From Variovorax sp. V93 (GTDB lineage Bacteria > Pseudomonadota > Gammaproteobacteria > Burkholderiales > Burkholderiaceae_C), in contig NZ_AP028669.1 in the NCBI RefSeq assembly GCF_041154485.1, forward strand, positions 4,741,001 through 4,805,000: 64,000 nt of DNA, written 5' to 3'. Position numbers and translations under genes: made by a program. A model generated the notes under the pieces. The model was not told the origin of the DNA. It ran no database searches and was given only the letters and a program-made list of their open reading frames with translations. Shown piece after piece: positions 48,791 through 57,821 of the stretch (within the stretch, counting starts at the first letter, position 1; each line of letters begins with the position of its first letter).

Positions 48791-49621
48791 ATGAACCGCA
48801 TCGAACCCCACACCCTCGCGCCGCCCGCGGTGCCTGCCGTGCCCGCGGTGGAAGTGCTCTCGGCCGAGAAGACCTATCCCAACGGCACGCAGGCGCTGCT
48901 GCCGGTGGACCTGTCGATCGCCGAAGGCGAGTTCGTCACGCTGCTCGGGCCTTCGGGCTGCGGCAAGAGCACGCTGCTCAAGATGGTGGCGGGCATGCTC
49001 GAGCCGAGCGACGGGCGGCTGCTCGTGTGGCGCAAGCCTGTGGCGGAGATCCACAGCTGCCCGCACAAGCTGTCTTTCGTCTTTCAGTCGGCCACGCTGA
49101 TGCCCTGGGCCAGCGTGCGTACCAACGTGCGGCTGCCGCTCGACCTGGCCGGCGTGCCGCGCAAGGAGGCCGATGCGCGGGTGATGGAATCGCTCGCGCT
49201 GGTGGGGCTCGAGAAGTTTGCCGATGCCTTGCCGCGCGCGCTCTCGGGCGGCATGCAGATGCGCGTGTCGATCGCGCGCGGCCTCGTCACGCAGCCCGAC
49301 CTGCTGCTGATGGACGAGCCCTTCGGCGCGCTCGACGAGATCACGCGCCACAAGCTCGACGCCGACCTGCTCGACCTCTGGCGCAAGAAGAAGCTCACGG
49401 TGATCTTCGTGACGCACTCGATCCACGAGGCGGTGTTCCTGTCGACCCGCGTGGTGATGATGGCCGCGCGGCCGGGCCGCGTGGTGGAGCAGTTCCACAT
49501 CGACGAGCCCTACCCGCGCACGCCCGACTTCATGGTGACGCCGGAATTCGCGCGCCACGCCCGGCGCCTGCAGGACAGCCTGCTGCGCGCCAGCCAGGCC
49601 GACGAGGAGCATGCGCGATGA
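48791..49621 (+). CDS. ABC transporter ATP-binding protein (SsuB-like)
   Basis: A 276-residue ATPase for the importer. The Walker A loop is GPSGCGKST (near residue 54), the Q-loop FQSATLMPW, the signature LSGGMQMRVSIARGL, and Walker B DLLLMDEPFGALDE with THSIHEAVFLS as the switch histidine. All are intact. The sequence fits the nitrate/sulfonate/taurine ATPase group. It begins 11 bases after the receptor stop, and its own stop overlaps the permease start (ATGA). Confidence 0.95.
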   Translation: MNRIEPHTLAPPAVPAVPAVEVLSAEKTYPNGTQALLPVDLSIAEGEFVTLLGPSGCGKSTLLKMVAGMLEPSDGRLLVWRKPVAEIHSCPHKLSFVFQSATLMPWASVRTNVRLPLDLAGVPRKEADARVMESLALVGLEKFADALPRALSGGMQMRVSIARGLVTQPDLLLMDEPFGALDEITRHKLDADLLDLWRKKKLTVIFVTHSIHEAVFLSTRVVMMAARPGRVVEQFHIDEPYPRTPDFMVTPEFARHARRLQDSLLRASQADEEHAR

Positions 49622-50421
49622 AAAGCCCGCCCCTCCTGAGCCAGCCGCGCGTGCAGCGCGTGCTCTATCCCGTGCTCATCGGCGTGGTGCTGGTCGCGCT
49701 GTGGCAGTGGATGGTGGTGGCCTTGGAGCTGCCGCCCTACCTGGTGCCCTCGCCCTTCCTCATGGTGCAGACGCTCGTCAGCGACTGGGCGCCACTCGGC
49801 AACGCATTGCTGGTCACGCTCAAGATCACGCTGCTGTCCTTCCTGCTGGCCACCGTGGCCGGGGTGCTGATCTCGTTCCTGTTCGTGCAGAGCAAGCGCA
49901 TCGAGACCGCGCTCTTTCCGTATGCGGTGCTGCTGCAGGTGACGCCCATCGTGGCGGTGGCGCCGCTCATCATCATCTGGGTGAAGAACCCGGTGGCGGC
50001 GATGACAGTGTGCGCCGCGCTGGTGGCGCTGTTCCCGATCATCAGCAACACCACGCTCGGCCTGCGCAGCATCGACCCCGACCTGCAGAGCTACTTCAAG
50101 CTCAACCGCGCGACGCGCTGGCAGCAGCTGGTGCGGCTGCGCATCCCGAGCGCGCTGCCGTATTTCTTCGGCGGACTGCGAATCTCGAGCGGCCTGGCGC
50201 TGATCGGCGCGGTGGTGGCCGAGTTCGTGGCCGGCACCGGCGGCTCCGGCGCGGGGCTGGCCTACCAGATCCTCCAGGCCGGCTTCCAGCTGAACATTCC
50301 GCGCATGTTCGCGGCCCTGCTGCTGATCTCGCTGACCGGTGTCGCGCTCTTCGTGCTGATGGCCTGGCTCACCAGGCTGGCGCTGGGCTCGTGGCATGCG
50401 AGCGAACTTTCCCAGGATTGA
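49618..50421 (+). CDS. ABC transporter permease (SsuC-like)
   Basis: A 267-residue inner-membrane permease with six likely membrane segments, starting VLYPVLIGVVLVALWQWMVV. The cytoplasmic EAA-like loop that docks on the ATPase is in the LNRATRWQQLVRLRIPSALP region. There is one permease gene, so the channel is probably a homodimer. The ATG overlaps the ATPase stop by four bases. The domain belongs to the same group as nitrate and aliphatic sulfonate permeases. Confidence 0.94.
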   Translation: MKSPPLLSQPRVQRVLYPVLIGVVLVALWQWMVVALELPPYLVPSPFLMVQTLVSDWAPLGNALLVTLKITLLSFLLATVAGVLISFLFVQSKRIETALFPYAVLLQVTPIVAVAPLIIIWVKNPVAAMTVCAALVALFPIISNTTLGLRSIDPDLQSYFKLNRATRWQQLVRLRIPSALPYFFGGLRISSGLALIGAVVAEFVAGTGGSGAGLAYQILQAGFQLNIPRMFAALLLISLTGVALFVLMAWLTRLALGSWHASELSQD

Positions 50422-50432
50422 AAACCTTGACC

Positions 50433-51806
50433 ATGAATGCTTCCATTTCCGCCATCGAACAGCTGCTGCTCGAACTGCCCGAGCTCGACTGGATCACCGA
50501 CGAGGGCCGCGTCACGCGCCTGTCGCAGGACTTCTCGTGGTTCAGCCCGGTACTGAACCGCCAGCTGAAAGACAAGCGCGCCGACGTGGCCGTGCGTCCG
50601 CGCACCGAGGACGAGATCCGCGCGGTGGTCGGCGCCTGCGCGCGGCGCGGCGTGCCGATCACGCTGCGCGGCAGCGGCACCGGCAACTACGGCCAGACCA
50701 CGCCGCTCGCGGGTGGCGTGGTGCTCGACATGACGGGCTACAACGCCTTCCTGTGGGTGAAGCCCGGCGTGGCCCGTGCGCAGGCCGGCATCCGCCTGGG
50801 CGAACTCGAGAAGCAGACCAGGCCCTCGGGCCAGGAGATGCGCAGCATGCCCTCCACCTACCGCAGCGCCACGCTCGGCGGCCTGTTCGGCGGCGGCTTC
50901 GGCGGCGTGGGCTCCATCAACTACGGGCCGCTGGGTGCGCCCGGCAACGTGCTCGGCATCCGCGCGATGACCATCGAGCCCGAGCCGCAGATGGTCGAGC
51001 TGCGCGGCGCCGAGGCCATGCGCATGCACCACCTCTGGGGCACCAACGGGCTGGTGCTGGAACTCGAAATCGCACTGGCACCCGCGCATCCCTGGCTCGA
51101 GACGCTGGTGAGCTTTGACAATTTTGCGGACGCGCTGCACTTTGCCGACAAGCTCGCGAATGCGCCGGGCATCGTGAAGCGGGAGATCGCCTTCTTCGCC
51201 GCGCCGATTTCGGACCACCTGGCGCAGCTTGCGGCACACCTGCCCAAAGGCTGCCACACGGTGCTGTCGCTGGTGGCCGAATCCTGCGAGCCGGCGATGC
51301 TGCAGCTGGCCGAGGCGCACGGCGGCACGGCGAGCTACCGCAGGACCGCGGCCGAGGTGCAGAAGAGCAACCGCACGCTGATGGAATTCACCTGGAACCA
51401 CACCACGCTGCATGCGCTGAAGGTCGACCCGACGCTCACCTACCTGCAGAGCGGCTTCGTGCCGGGCCGGCACGTCGAGCAGATCATCGAGATGGAGCAA
51501 TTGCTCGGCGGCGAGGTGCTGATGCACACCGAGTTCATCCGCAACGTGGCCGGGCTCATGACCTGCAGCGGGCTCCAGCTGGTGCGCTTCAGCACCGAGG
51601 AGCGGCTCGCGGAGATCATCGACATTCACCGCGCACACGGCGTGCACATCAACAATCCGCACGTGAACATCGTGGAAGACGGCAAGGCGGGGGGACCGCT
51701 GCCGCCCGAGGTCATCGAGATGAAGAAGCGCTTCGACCCGCTGGGCCTGCTGAACCCGGGCAAGCTGCGCGACTGGCCCGTGAAGGCCGTGCCGGCGACA
51801 GCCTGA
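50433..51806 (+). CDS. FAD-binding oxidoreductase (PCMH/GlcD-type)
   Basis: A 457-residue flavoprotein with an N-terminal PCMH FAD domain. The pyrophosphate loop is RGSGTGNYGQTTPLAGGVVL near residues 76-95, followed by GGLFGGGFGGVGSINYGPLG. The C-terminus ends with the FAD-oxidase form of MKKRFDPLGLLNPGKL. No covalent-flavin histidine is evident by eye. It resembles glycolate, D-lactate or cytokinin-like oxidases, which oxidise alcohols or amines. It closes the flavin-reductase/deaminase/creatininase/ABC operon, 11 bases after the permease. It probably oxidises an intermediate of the same pathway. The substrate is unknown. Confidence 0.88.
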   Translation: MNASISAIEQLLLELPELDWITDEGRVTRLSQDFSWFSPVLNRQLKDKRADVAVRPRTEDEIRAVVGACARRGVPITLRGSGTGNYGQTTPLAGGVVLDMTGYNAFLWVKPGVARAQAGIRLGELEKQTRPSGQEMRSMPSTYRSATLGGLFGGGFGGVGSINYGPLGAPGNVLGIRAMTIEPEPQMVELRGAEAMRMHHLWGTNGLVLELEIALAPAHPWLETLVSFDNFADALHFADKLANAPGIVKREIAFFAAPISDHLAQLAAHLPKGCHTVLSLVAESCEPAMLQLAEAHGGTASYRRTAAEVQKSNRTLMEFTWNHTTLHALKVDPTLTYLQSGFVPGRHVEQIIEMEQLLGGEVLMHTEFIRNVAGLMTCSGLQLVRFSTEERLAEIIDIHRAHGVHINNPHVNIVEDGKAGGPLPPEVIEMKKRFDPLGLLNPGKLRDWPVKAVPATA

Positions 51807-51827
51807 CGATCAAGTGGCGCCGCCGGG

Positions 51828-53417
51828 TCAGCCCCGGCGGCGGCGCAGCACGAAGGCGATGGCCACCACGGCAATCGCCGCGATCCAGATCGGCCACAGC
51901 CCGAAGGGCGCCACCCAGCGCGCATAGGGCGTGAGCCCCGTGCGGCCTTCGACCGAGGCCTCGAGCACGCCGCGCGTAAGGCGCGGCAGCTGGTGCGTGA
52001 CGCGGCCTTCTGCATCGATCACCACCGTGGCGCCGGTGTTGGTGGCCCGCACCATCGGCCGCGCGAATTCAAGCGAGCGCATGCGCGAGATGGCCAGGTG
52101 CTGGTCGATGGCCACCGAGTTGCCGAACCACGCGATGTTGCTCACGTTGAGCAGGATGGTCGGCGCCGTGGCCTGGTCCTTGAAGTTGGCGCCGATCTCG
52201 TCGCCGAACAGGTCTTCGTAGCAGATGTTCGGCGCAATGCGCTGGCCCTGCCAGGCAAAGGGCGCCTGCGCCAGGCCGCCGCGCGCAAAGTCGCCGAGCG
52301 GGATGTTCATCATGCGGATGAACCAGCGAAAACCCGGCGGAATGAATTCGCCGAACGGAACGAGGTGGTGCTTGCTGTAGCGGTAGGGCTGCGCCGCGCC
52401 GGGCTGGAAGCCAAGCACCGCGTTGCTGTAGGTGCCCTGGCCGCCCAGCGGCAGGCCGACGATGGCGGCCTGCGTGCCCTGGCTGTAGCGCGCCTGTATC
52501 GCCTCCAGGTAGCCGGCGGGCAGCTGCTGCGGCAGCAGCGGCAGCGCGGTTTCGGGCGTCACCACGAGCGAGGCCTTGGCATCGCGCAGCTGTTCGCCAT
52601 ACCAGCGCAGCGCCAGGTCGATGCCGCCGCCGGGAATGAATTTTTCGTCTTGCGGGATGTTGCCCTGCAGCAGTGCGAGCTGCAGCTTGCCGCTCGACCC
52701 CTTGGCGCCCTGCACCTCTCCGGAAAGCGGTGCCACGAGATGCGGCGTGGCGAATCCGCCAGCGACAAGCACCAGGGCCTGCGCGAGCGCGATGCTGCGC
52801 ACGGGCCGGGTCAGTGCGACAAGCGCCGCCATGAGCGCGGCAACGGCGCCAATGCCGTACACGCCGATCCACGGCGCCCAGGCCGCCAGCGGCCCCTCGA
52901 CATGCGCATAGCCGCCCGCGCCCCAGGGGAAGCCGGTGAACCAGCTGCCGCGCACGAGCTCGGCCAGCGTCCACAGCGCGGCGAACACCAGCGCGCCGGC
53001 CACCGGCCCGCGCGGCCCGCGAACCACGAACCAGGCGCAGGCCGCTGCGTAATACAGCCCGAGCGCGGCCGCCAGCAGCAGCACCGCAATGGCCGCGAGC
53101 GGCGCCGCCAGCCCGCCGTAGGTGTGCATCGAAATGAAGAGCCACCAGAAGCTGCCGGTGAGCCAGGCGGTCGAGAAAAGCCAGCCATGCAGCCCGGCGC
53201 GGCGCCAGCCGGCACCTTCGGCGCGCAGCCAGTCCAGCAGGCCGACGAGCACGGCCAGCGAAAAGAGCTGCAGCCACCACAGCGGCCGGCCGTTCGCGGG
53301 CCAGGCAATGGCCGCGGCCTGCGCGAGGCCCGCGAAGGCAAAGCCCAGCAGGCGCAGCAGGCCCACGGCGGAAAAGGCGGGTGAGGTGCGCAGCGTGGCC
53401 GCTGCCGGCAGCGGCAT
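51828..53417 (-). CDS. lnt: Apolipoprotein N-acyltransferase
   Basis: Lnt adds the third acyl chain to the N-terminal cysteine of lipoproteins in the inner membrane. At 529 residues it has the usual six or more membrane segments in the first 200 residues, then a periplasmic nitrilase-like domain. The catalytic triad is visible as Glu in VVTPETALPLL, Lys further on, and Cys in NICYEDLFGDE. A last membrane segment (LWPIWIAAIAVVAIAFV) closes the protein. The ATG shares one base with the corC stop (TGATG), the standard corC-lnt arrangement in proteobacteria. The operon meets the FAD oxidoreductase gene convergently. Confidence 0.96.
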   Translation of the reverse strand: MPLPAAATLRTSPAFSAVGLLRLLGFAFAGLAQAAAIAWPANGRPLWWLQLFSLAVLVGLLDWLRAEGAGWRRAGLHGWLFSTAWLTGSFWWLFISMHTYGGLAAPLAAIAVLLLAAALGLYYAAACAWFVVRGPRGPVAGALVFAALWTLAELVRGSWFTGFPWGAGGYAHVEGPLAAWAPWIGVYGIGAVAALMAALVALTRPVRSIALAQALVLVAGGFATPHLVAPLSGEVQGAKGSSGKLQLALLQGNIPQDEKFIPGGGIDLALRWYGEQLRDAKASLVVTPETALPLLPQQLPAGYLEAIQARYSQGTQAAIVGLPLGGQGTYSNAVLGFQPGAAQPYRYSKHHLVPFGEFIPPGFRWFIRMMNIPLGDFARGGLAQAPFAWQGQRIAPNICYEDLFGDEIGANFKDQATAPTILLNVSNIAWFGNSVAIDQHLAISRMRSLEFARPMVRATNTGATVVIDAEGRVTHQLPRLTRGVLEASVEGRTGLTPYARWVAPFGLWPIWIAAIAVVAIAFVLRRRRG

Positions 53418-54295
53418 CAGTCGGCCGCGTCGCTGCCGCGGGCCGGGGACACCTTGAACCAGCGCACCGCCCCGCCCTTGGTGTGCAGCACCACGAAGTC
53501 GAAGCCGCCGATCGCGTGGTGCTCGCCGCGCTTGGGCACGTGGCCCATCTCGTGCGCGATGAGCCCGCCGATGGTGTCGAAGTCTTCGCTCAGCTGTTCT
53601 TCGTCGAAGACGATGCCGAAGGCCTCGGCCACGCGCTCGATCGGCGTGTCGCCCGAGACGCGGTAGGTGTGGTCGGCCAGGCCGAAGATGTCGCCCTCGT
53701 CCTCGGCAATGTCGAACTCGTCCTCGATCTCGCCGACGATCTGCTCGAGCACGTCCTCGATGGTGATGAGGCCGGCCACGCGGCCGAACTCGTCGATCAC
53801 GATGGCCAGGTGGTTGCGGTTGCCGCGGAACTCGCGCAGCAGGTCGTTCAGGCCCTTGCTCTCGGGGATGAAGGTCGCGGGCCGAAGCAGCGCGCGGATG
53901 TTGAGCCCCGGCGCGCGCTGCAGCTTGAGCAGGTCCTTCGCGAGCAGGATGCCGATGATGTTTTCCTTCTCGCCCTCGTACACCGGGAAGCGCGAGTGCG
54001 CGGTGTCGATGACCAGGTGCAGCAGCGCGTCGAAGGGCGCGTCGATGTTCACCAGGTCCATGCGCGGGGCCGCGACCATCACGTCGCCGGCCGTCATGTC
54101 GGCCATGCGCAGCACGCCCTCGAGCATGACGCGCGATTCGGCGCCGATCACCTCGTTGTCCTCGGCATCGGCCAGGGTTTCGATCAGCTCGTCGCGCGAG
54201 TCGGGACCGGGATGGATGAATTCGGCCAGCTTCTGGAGAAAGCCGCGCTTGTCTTCCCGTTCGACGGGTGCGCGTTCAGGGTGAGGGTCGGCCAC
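53417..54295 (-). CDS. corC: CorC/HlyC-family CBS-domain protein
   Basis: A 292-residue cytoplasmic protein with a tandem CBS pair (about residues 75-195; VMVAAPRMDLV opens the first) and a C-terminal CorC_HlyC domain ending DFVVLHTKGGAVRW. Such proteins, also called YbeX in E. coli, are linked to magnesium/cobalt efflux and to ribosome maturation, but the mechanism is unsettled. No membrane segments are present. The stop overlaps the lnt start by one base. ATG 54295 fits the conserved FLQKLAEFIHPGPDSR opening after a short leader. Confidence 0.93.
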   Translation of the reverse strand: MADPHPERAPVEREDKRGFLQKLAEFIHPGPDSRDELIETLADAEDNEVIGAESRVMLEGVLRMADMTAGDVMVAAPRMDLVNIDAPFDALLHLVIDTAHSRFPVYEGEKENIIGILLAKDLLKLQRAPGLNIRALLRPATFIPESKGLNDLLREFRGNRNHLAIVIDEFGRVAGLITIEDVLEQIVGEIEDEFDIAEDEGDIFGLADHTYRVSGDTPIERVAEAFGIVFDEEQLSEDFDTIGGLIAHEMGHVPKRGEHHAIGGFDFVVLHTKGGAVRWFKVSPARGSDAAD

Positions 54296-54384
54296 TGCGG
54301 GAGGCGTAGTTGAAGAGATACAAGGATACCGGATTGCGCGTGACAGGCTCTACCGCGCGGCCGTCACAAGCCGTTTCCGGGTAC

Positions 54385-55113
54385 TCAGGGCGCGGATTTG
54401 CTGCGCGCGTCCCGCATGCCGCTGCGCACTTCCTGCAGGCTGGCCAGGAAGGCCCAGAACTGCTTGGCGCGGGTCTTGAGGTGGTAGTCGACCGCCGCGT
54501 ACTGCTCGAGCGCGATTTCGCTCATGCGGCTGTCGAAGGTGGCGCTCGGCAGCTGCAGGTGCGCCTCCGATTCCGAGCCGCTGCGCACCACGGTGGCACC
54601 GGCGTTGCGGGCGATCTTCAGCATGGCGGCGTTTTCGCTCAGCGCATGGATGAACAGCATGCCCACGCCTTCGTTGCGCGCCACGACCACGGCCCGCTCG
54701 AAGAGACGCGCCCCATAGCCGCGGCCACGCGCATGCGCGGCCACCGACACGCCGAATTCGGCGCAGTCGCTGTGCTGCTCGTCCGGCGCGAACGCCAGGT
54801 GGGCCATGGCGATCAGGTCGAGCCGGCGGTTGTAGATGCCGAAGAGTTCGTCGCGCTCGAAATCGAGCCCGTCGACATAGCGCTGCACTTGTTCGTCGCC
54901 CGCGGCGTAGCCGAAGCGCAGGTAGCGGTCGTGCGGCGTGAGCGCGAGCAGGTGCTGCGCGATGCGGTCGCGTTCGCGCGGGCCGATCGAGCGGATCGGC
55001 ACCATGACGGGTGGCGGCGAGGAGGCCGCGCGTGGTTGCGCCTCAACCATCGGCGCCTTCAGGAAAGAGCCGAGGCCGAGAGACGCCTTCAGGAGGGTCT
55101 TGGCGGTAAGCAT
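54385..55113 (-). CDS. GNAT-family N-acetyltransferase
   Basis: A 242-residue protein with a single GNAT fold in the middle. RGRGYGARLFERAVVVARNEG (near residues 137-157) is motif A, which binds acetyl-CoA. The flanking ends are not conserved in obvious ways; the first 35 residues are alanine/proline-rich. ATG 55113 is used; the region upstream is AT-rich, with a run of about 30 bases holding likely promoter sequence. Targets of such enzymes vary (proteins, antibiotics, small amines), and none can be assigned. It is codirectional with corC (89 bases) and Lrp but not tightly linked. Confidence 0.82.
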   Translation of the reverse strand: MLTAKTLLKASLGLGSFLKAPMVEAQPRAASSPPPVMVPIRSIGPRERDRIAQHLLALTPHDRYLRFGYAAGDEQVQRYVDGLDFERDELFGIYNRRLDLIAMAHLAFAPDEQHSDCAEFGVSVAAHARGRGYGARLFERAVVVARNEGVGMLFIHALSENAAMLKIARNAGATVVRSGSESEAHLQLPSATFDSRMSEIALEQYAAVDYHLKTRAKQFWAFLASLQEVRSGMRDARSKSAP

Positions 55114-55223
55114 GGCTCAAATATAAGGGTTTTCCCTTAAACACCAAGCCAGCAGGGGTACTTTTGGGCCACATTCGTTAATCAATACCAGGGGGCGTGT
55201 CGTTCACGCAACCATTGGGGTGG

Positions 55224-55697
55224 CTAAACCGGCACGGCTGTTGTGGCCTTGACACGGTCCAGCACGAAACTGGTCTTGCAATCTTCCACGCTGGGGTGCT
55301 TGAGCAGGGTGTCCATGATGAAACGGCTGTAGTGCCCCATGTCGGCGACCACCACGCGCAGCAGGTAGTCCATGTCGCCGGTGAGGGCGGCGCACTCGAC
55401 CACTTCGGGCCAGGTCTGCACGCTGGCGCGGAACAGGTCCATCGGGTTGCGCTTGTGGGTTTCGGTGTGCTTTTCGAGGCGCACATTGAGATAGGCCGTC
55501 AGGCCCAGGCCGATGACTTCGGGGCGCACGAGCGCGACGTAGCGGTCGATGACGCCGCTCTCCTCCAGCCGCTTGACGCGCCGGAGCACGGCGCTCGGGG
55601 AAAGGCTGACCTGCTCAGCGATCTGGTCGTAGGTGGCGCGCCCGTCTGCTTGCAGCGTGCGCAGAATAAGCCTATCAATCTTGTCGAGTGCTTCCAT
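55224..55697 (-). CDS. Lrp/AsnC-family regulator of the aromatic amino acid genes
   Basis: A 157-residue Lrp-type protein with an N-terminal HTH (YDQIAEQVSLSPSAVLRRVK, residues 20-40) and a C-terminal RAM ligand domain containing VECAALTGDMDYLLRVV. These regulators bind amino acids and act as octamers. It is divergent from the hppD gene across 152 bases that contain a near-start palindrome. Lrp-type regulators control 4-hydroxyphenylpyruvate dioxygenase genes in several bacteria, so tyrosine or phenylalanine is a reasonable effector. Confidence 0.93.
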   Translation of the reverse strand: MEALDKIDRLILRTLQADGRATYDQIAEQVSLSPSAVLRRVKRLEESGVIDRYVALVRPEVIGLGLTAYLNVRLEKHTETHKRNPMDLFRASVQTWPEVVECAALTGDMDYLLRVVVADMGHYSRFIMDTLLKHPSVEDCKTSFVLDRVKATTAVPV

Positions 55698-55708
55698 TTC
55701 GTTATTTT

Positions 55709-55723
55709 CGCAGTTTTACTGCG
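55709..55723. promoter_or_regulatory. Palindrome in the lrp/hppD divergent promoter
   Basis: CGCAGT and ACTGCG flank three T residues in a perfect 15-base dyad, starting 12 bases upstream of the Lrp ATG. Lrp/AsnC proteins bind 15-base dyads of this general type and often regulate themselves together with the divergent gene. Confidence 0.5.
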
Positions 55724-55849
55724 TAGCCGCCCTCCCTGGCGCCCAAAAACGCTGAAAACATGAGTGGCATCCGCTCTACAGTGCAGCACTGGTCGTTCCC
55801 GCCCACCCGTTCGCTTTTCATTCGTTCGAACCCATTTCTGGAGACCCCC

Positions 55850-56977
<1,128 letters not shown>

Positions 56978-57005
56978 GCGCCTTTTTCACTGGCCAGGAG
57001 CCTCC

Positions 57006-57806
57006 ATGCGCAGCACGTTCTCGATCGGCTTGACCCTCACCGCGGCAGCCGCCGTTGTTCTTTTTTCGGGCTGCGCCATGGCGCCGGCCACCCCCGCGGC
57101 AGGCTCGCACCTCGACACGGTGCAGAAGGCGGCGGCACTGCGCGTCTGCACGCCGGGCGACTACAAGCCCTTCAGCTTCCAGAAGGCCGACGGCACGTTC
57201 GAGGGCATCGACGTCGATCTCATGACGGGCTTCAGCGCCAGCCTCGGCGCGAAGCCCGAGTGGGTCAAGACCACCTGGGCCAACCTGCTGCCCGACCTCA
57301 GCGCCGGCAAGTGCGACATCGCCGTGGGCGGCGTTTCCGTGACCACCGACCGGCAAAAGCGCGCCTTCTTCAGCGCGCCCTACATGGTGAACGGCAAGGC
57401 GCCCATTGCGCGCTGCGCCGACGTCGCCAAGTACCAGAGCGTGGCCGACATCGACAAGCCTTCCACCCGGGTGATCTTCAATCCGGGCGGCAGCAACGAG
57501 CGCTTTGCGCGCGCCAACTTCAAGCAGGCCAAGCTCACGCTGCACGGCGAGAACGTGACGATCTTCGACGAGATCCTGGCCAACCGCGCCGACGTGTTCG
57601 TGACCGAATCCGCCGAGGCCATCACGCAGCAGAAGCTCAAGCCGGGCCTGTGCGCGATCAATCCCGACAAGCCGCTGCAATACGGCGAGATGGCCTGGAT
57701 GCTGCCGCGCGACGACGTGGCCTTCAAGGCGTACGTCGACCAATGGCTGCACCTGCAGAAAGCCGGCGGCGACTTCCAGCGCGTGATGGACCGCTGGCTC
57801 AAGTAA
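57006..57806 (+). CDS. pheC: Cyclohexadienyl dehydratase-like periplasmic lipoprotein (PheC-like)
   Basis: A 266-residue solute-binding-fold protein with a lipoprotein signal (LFSGC, modified Cys23), so it is held in the periplasm. From residue 43 (RVCTPGDYKPFSFQKADG) to the end it resembles Pseudomonas cyclohexadienyl dehydratase PheC. These enzymes evolved from amino-acid receptors and turn prephenate or arogenate into phenylpyruvate or phenylalanine. The matching blocks include GKCDIAVGGVSVT, NPGGSNERFARANFK, ENVTIFDEILANRADV and the end YVDQWLHLQKAGGDFQRVMD. Its place between hppD and phhA supports an aromatic role, whereas an ABC receptor would be expected beside permease genes. Whether the catalytic Glu is present needs alignment, so a simple amino-acid receptor remains possible. 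Confidence 0.75.
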   Translation: MRSTFSIGLTLTAAAAVVLFSGCAMAPATPAAGSHLDTVQKAAALRVCTPGDYKPFSFQKADGTFEGIDVDLMTGFSASLGAKPEWVKTTWANLLPDLSAGKCDIAVGGVSVTTDRQKRAFFSAPYMVNGKAPIARCADVAKYQSVADIDKPSTRVIFNPGGSNERFARANFKQAKLTLHGENVTIFDEILANRADVFVTESAEAITQQKLKPGLCAINPDKPLQYGEMAWMLPRDDVAFKAYVDQWLHLQKAGGDFQRVMDRWLK

Positions 57807-57821
57807 TCAGAGAGCATTCTT

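Noticed and set aside
55730..55849. Sigma-54 type promoter before hppD (TGGCAT near 55767)
   Set aside because: The required GC element about ten bases further on is missing, so the match is to one half only.
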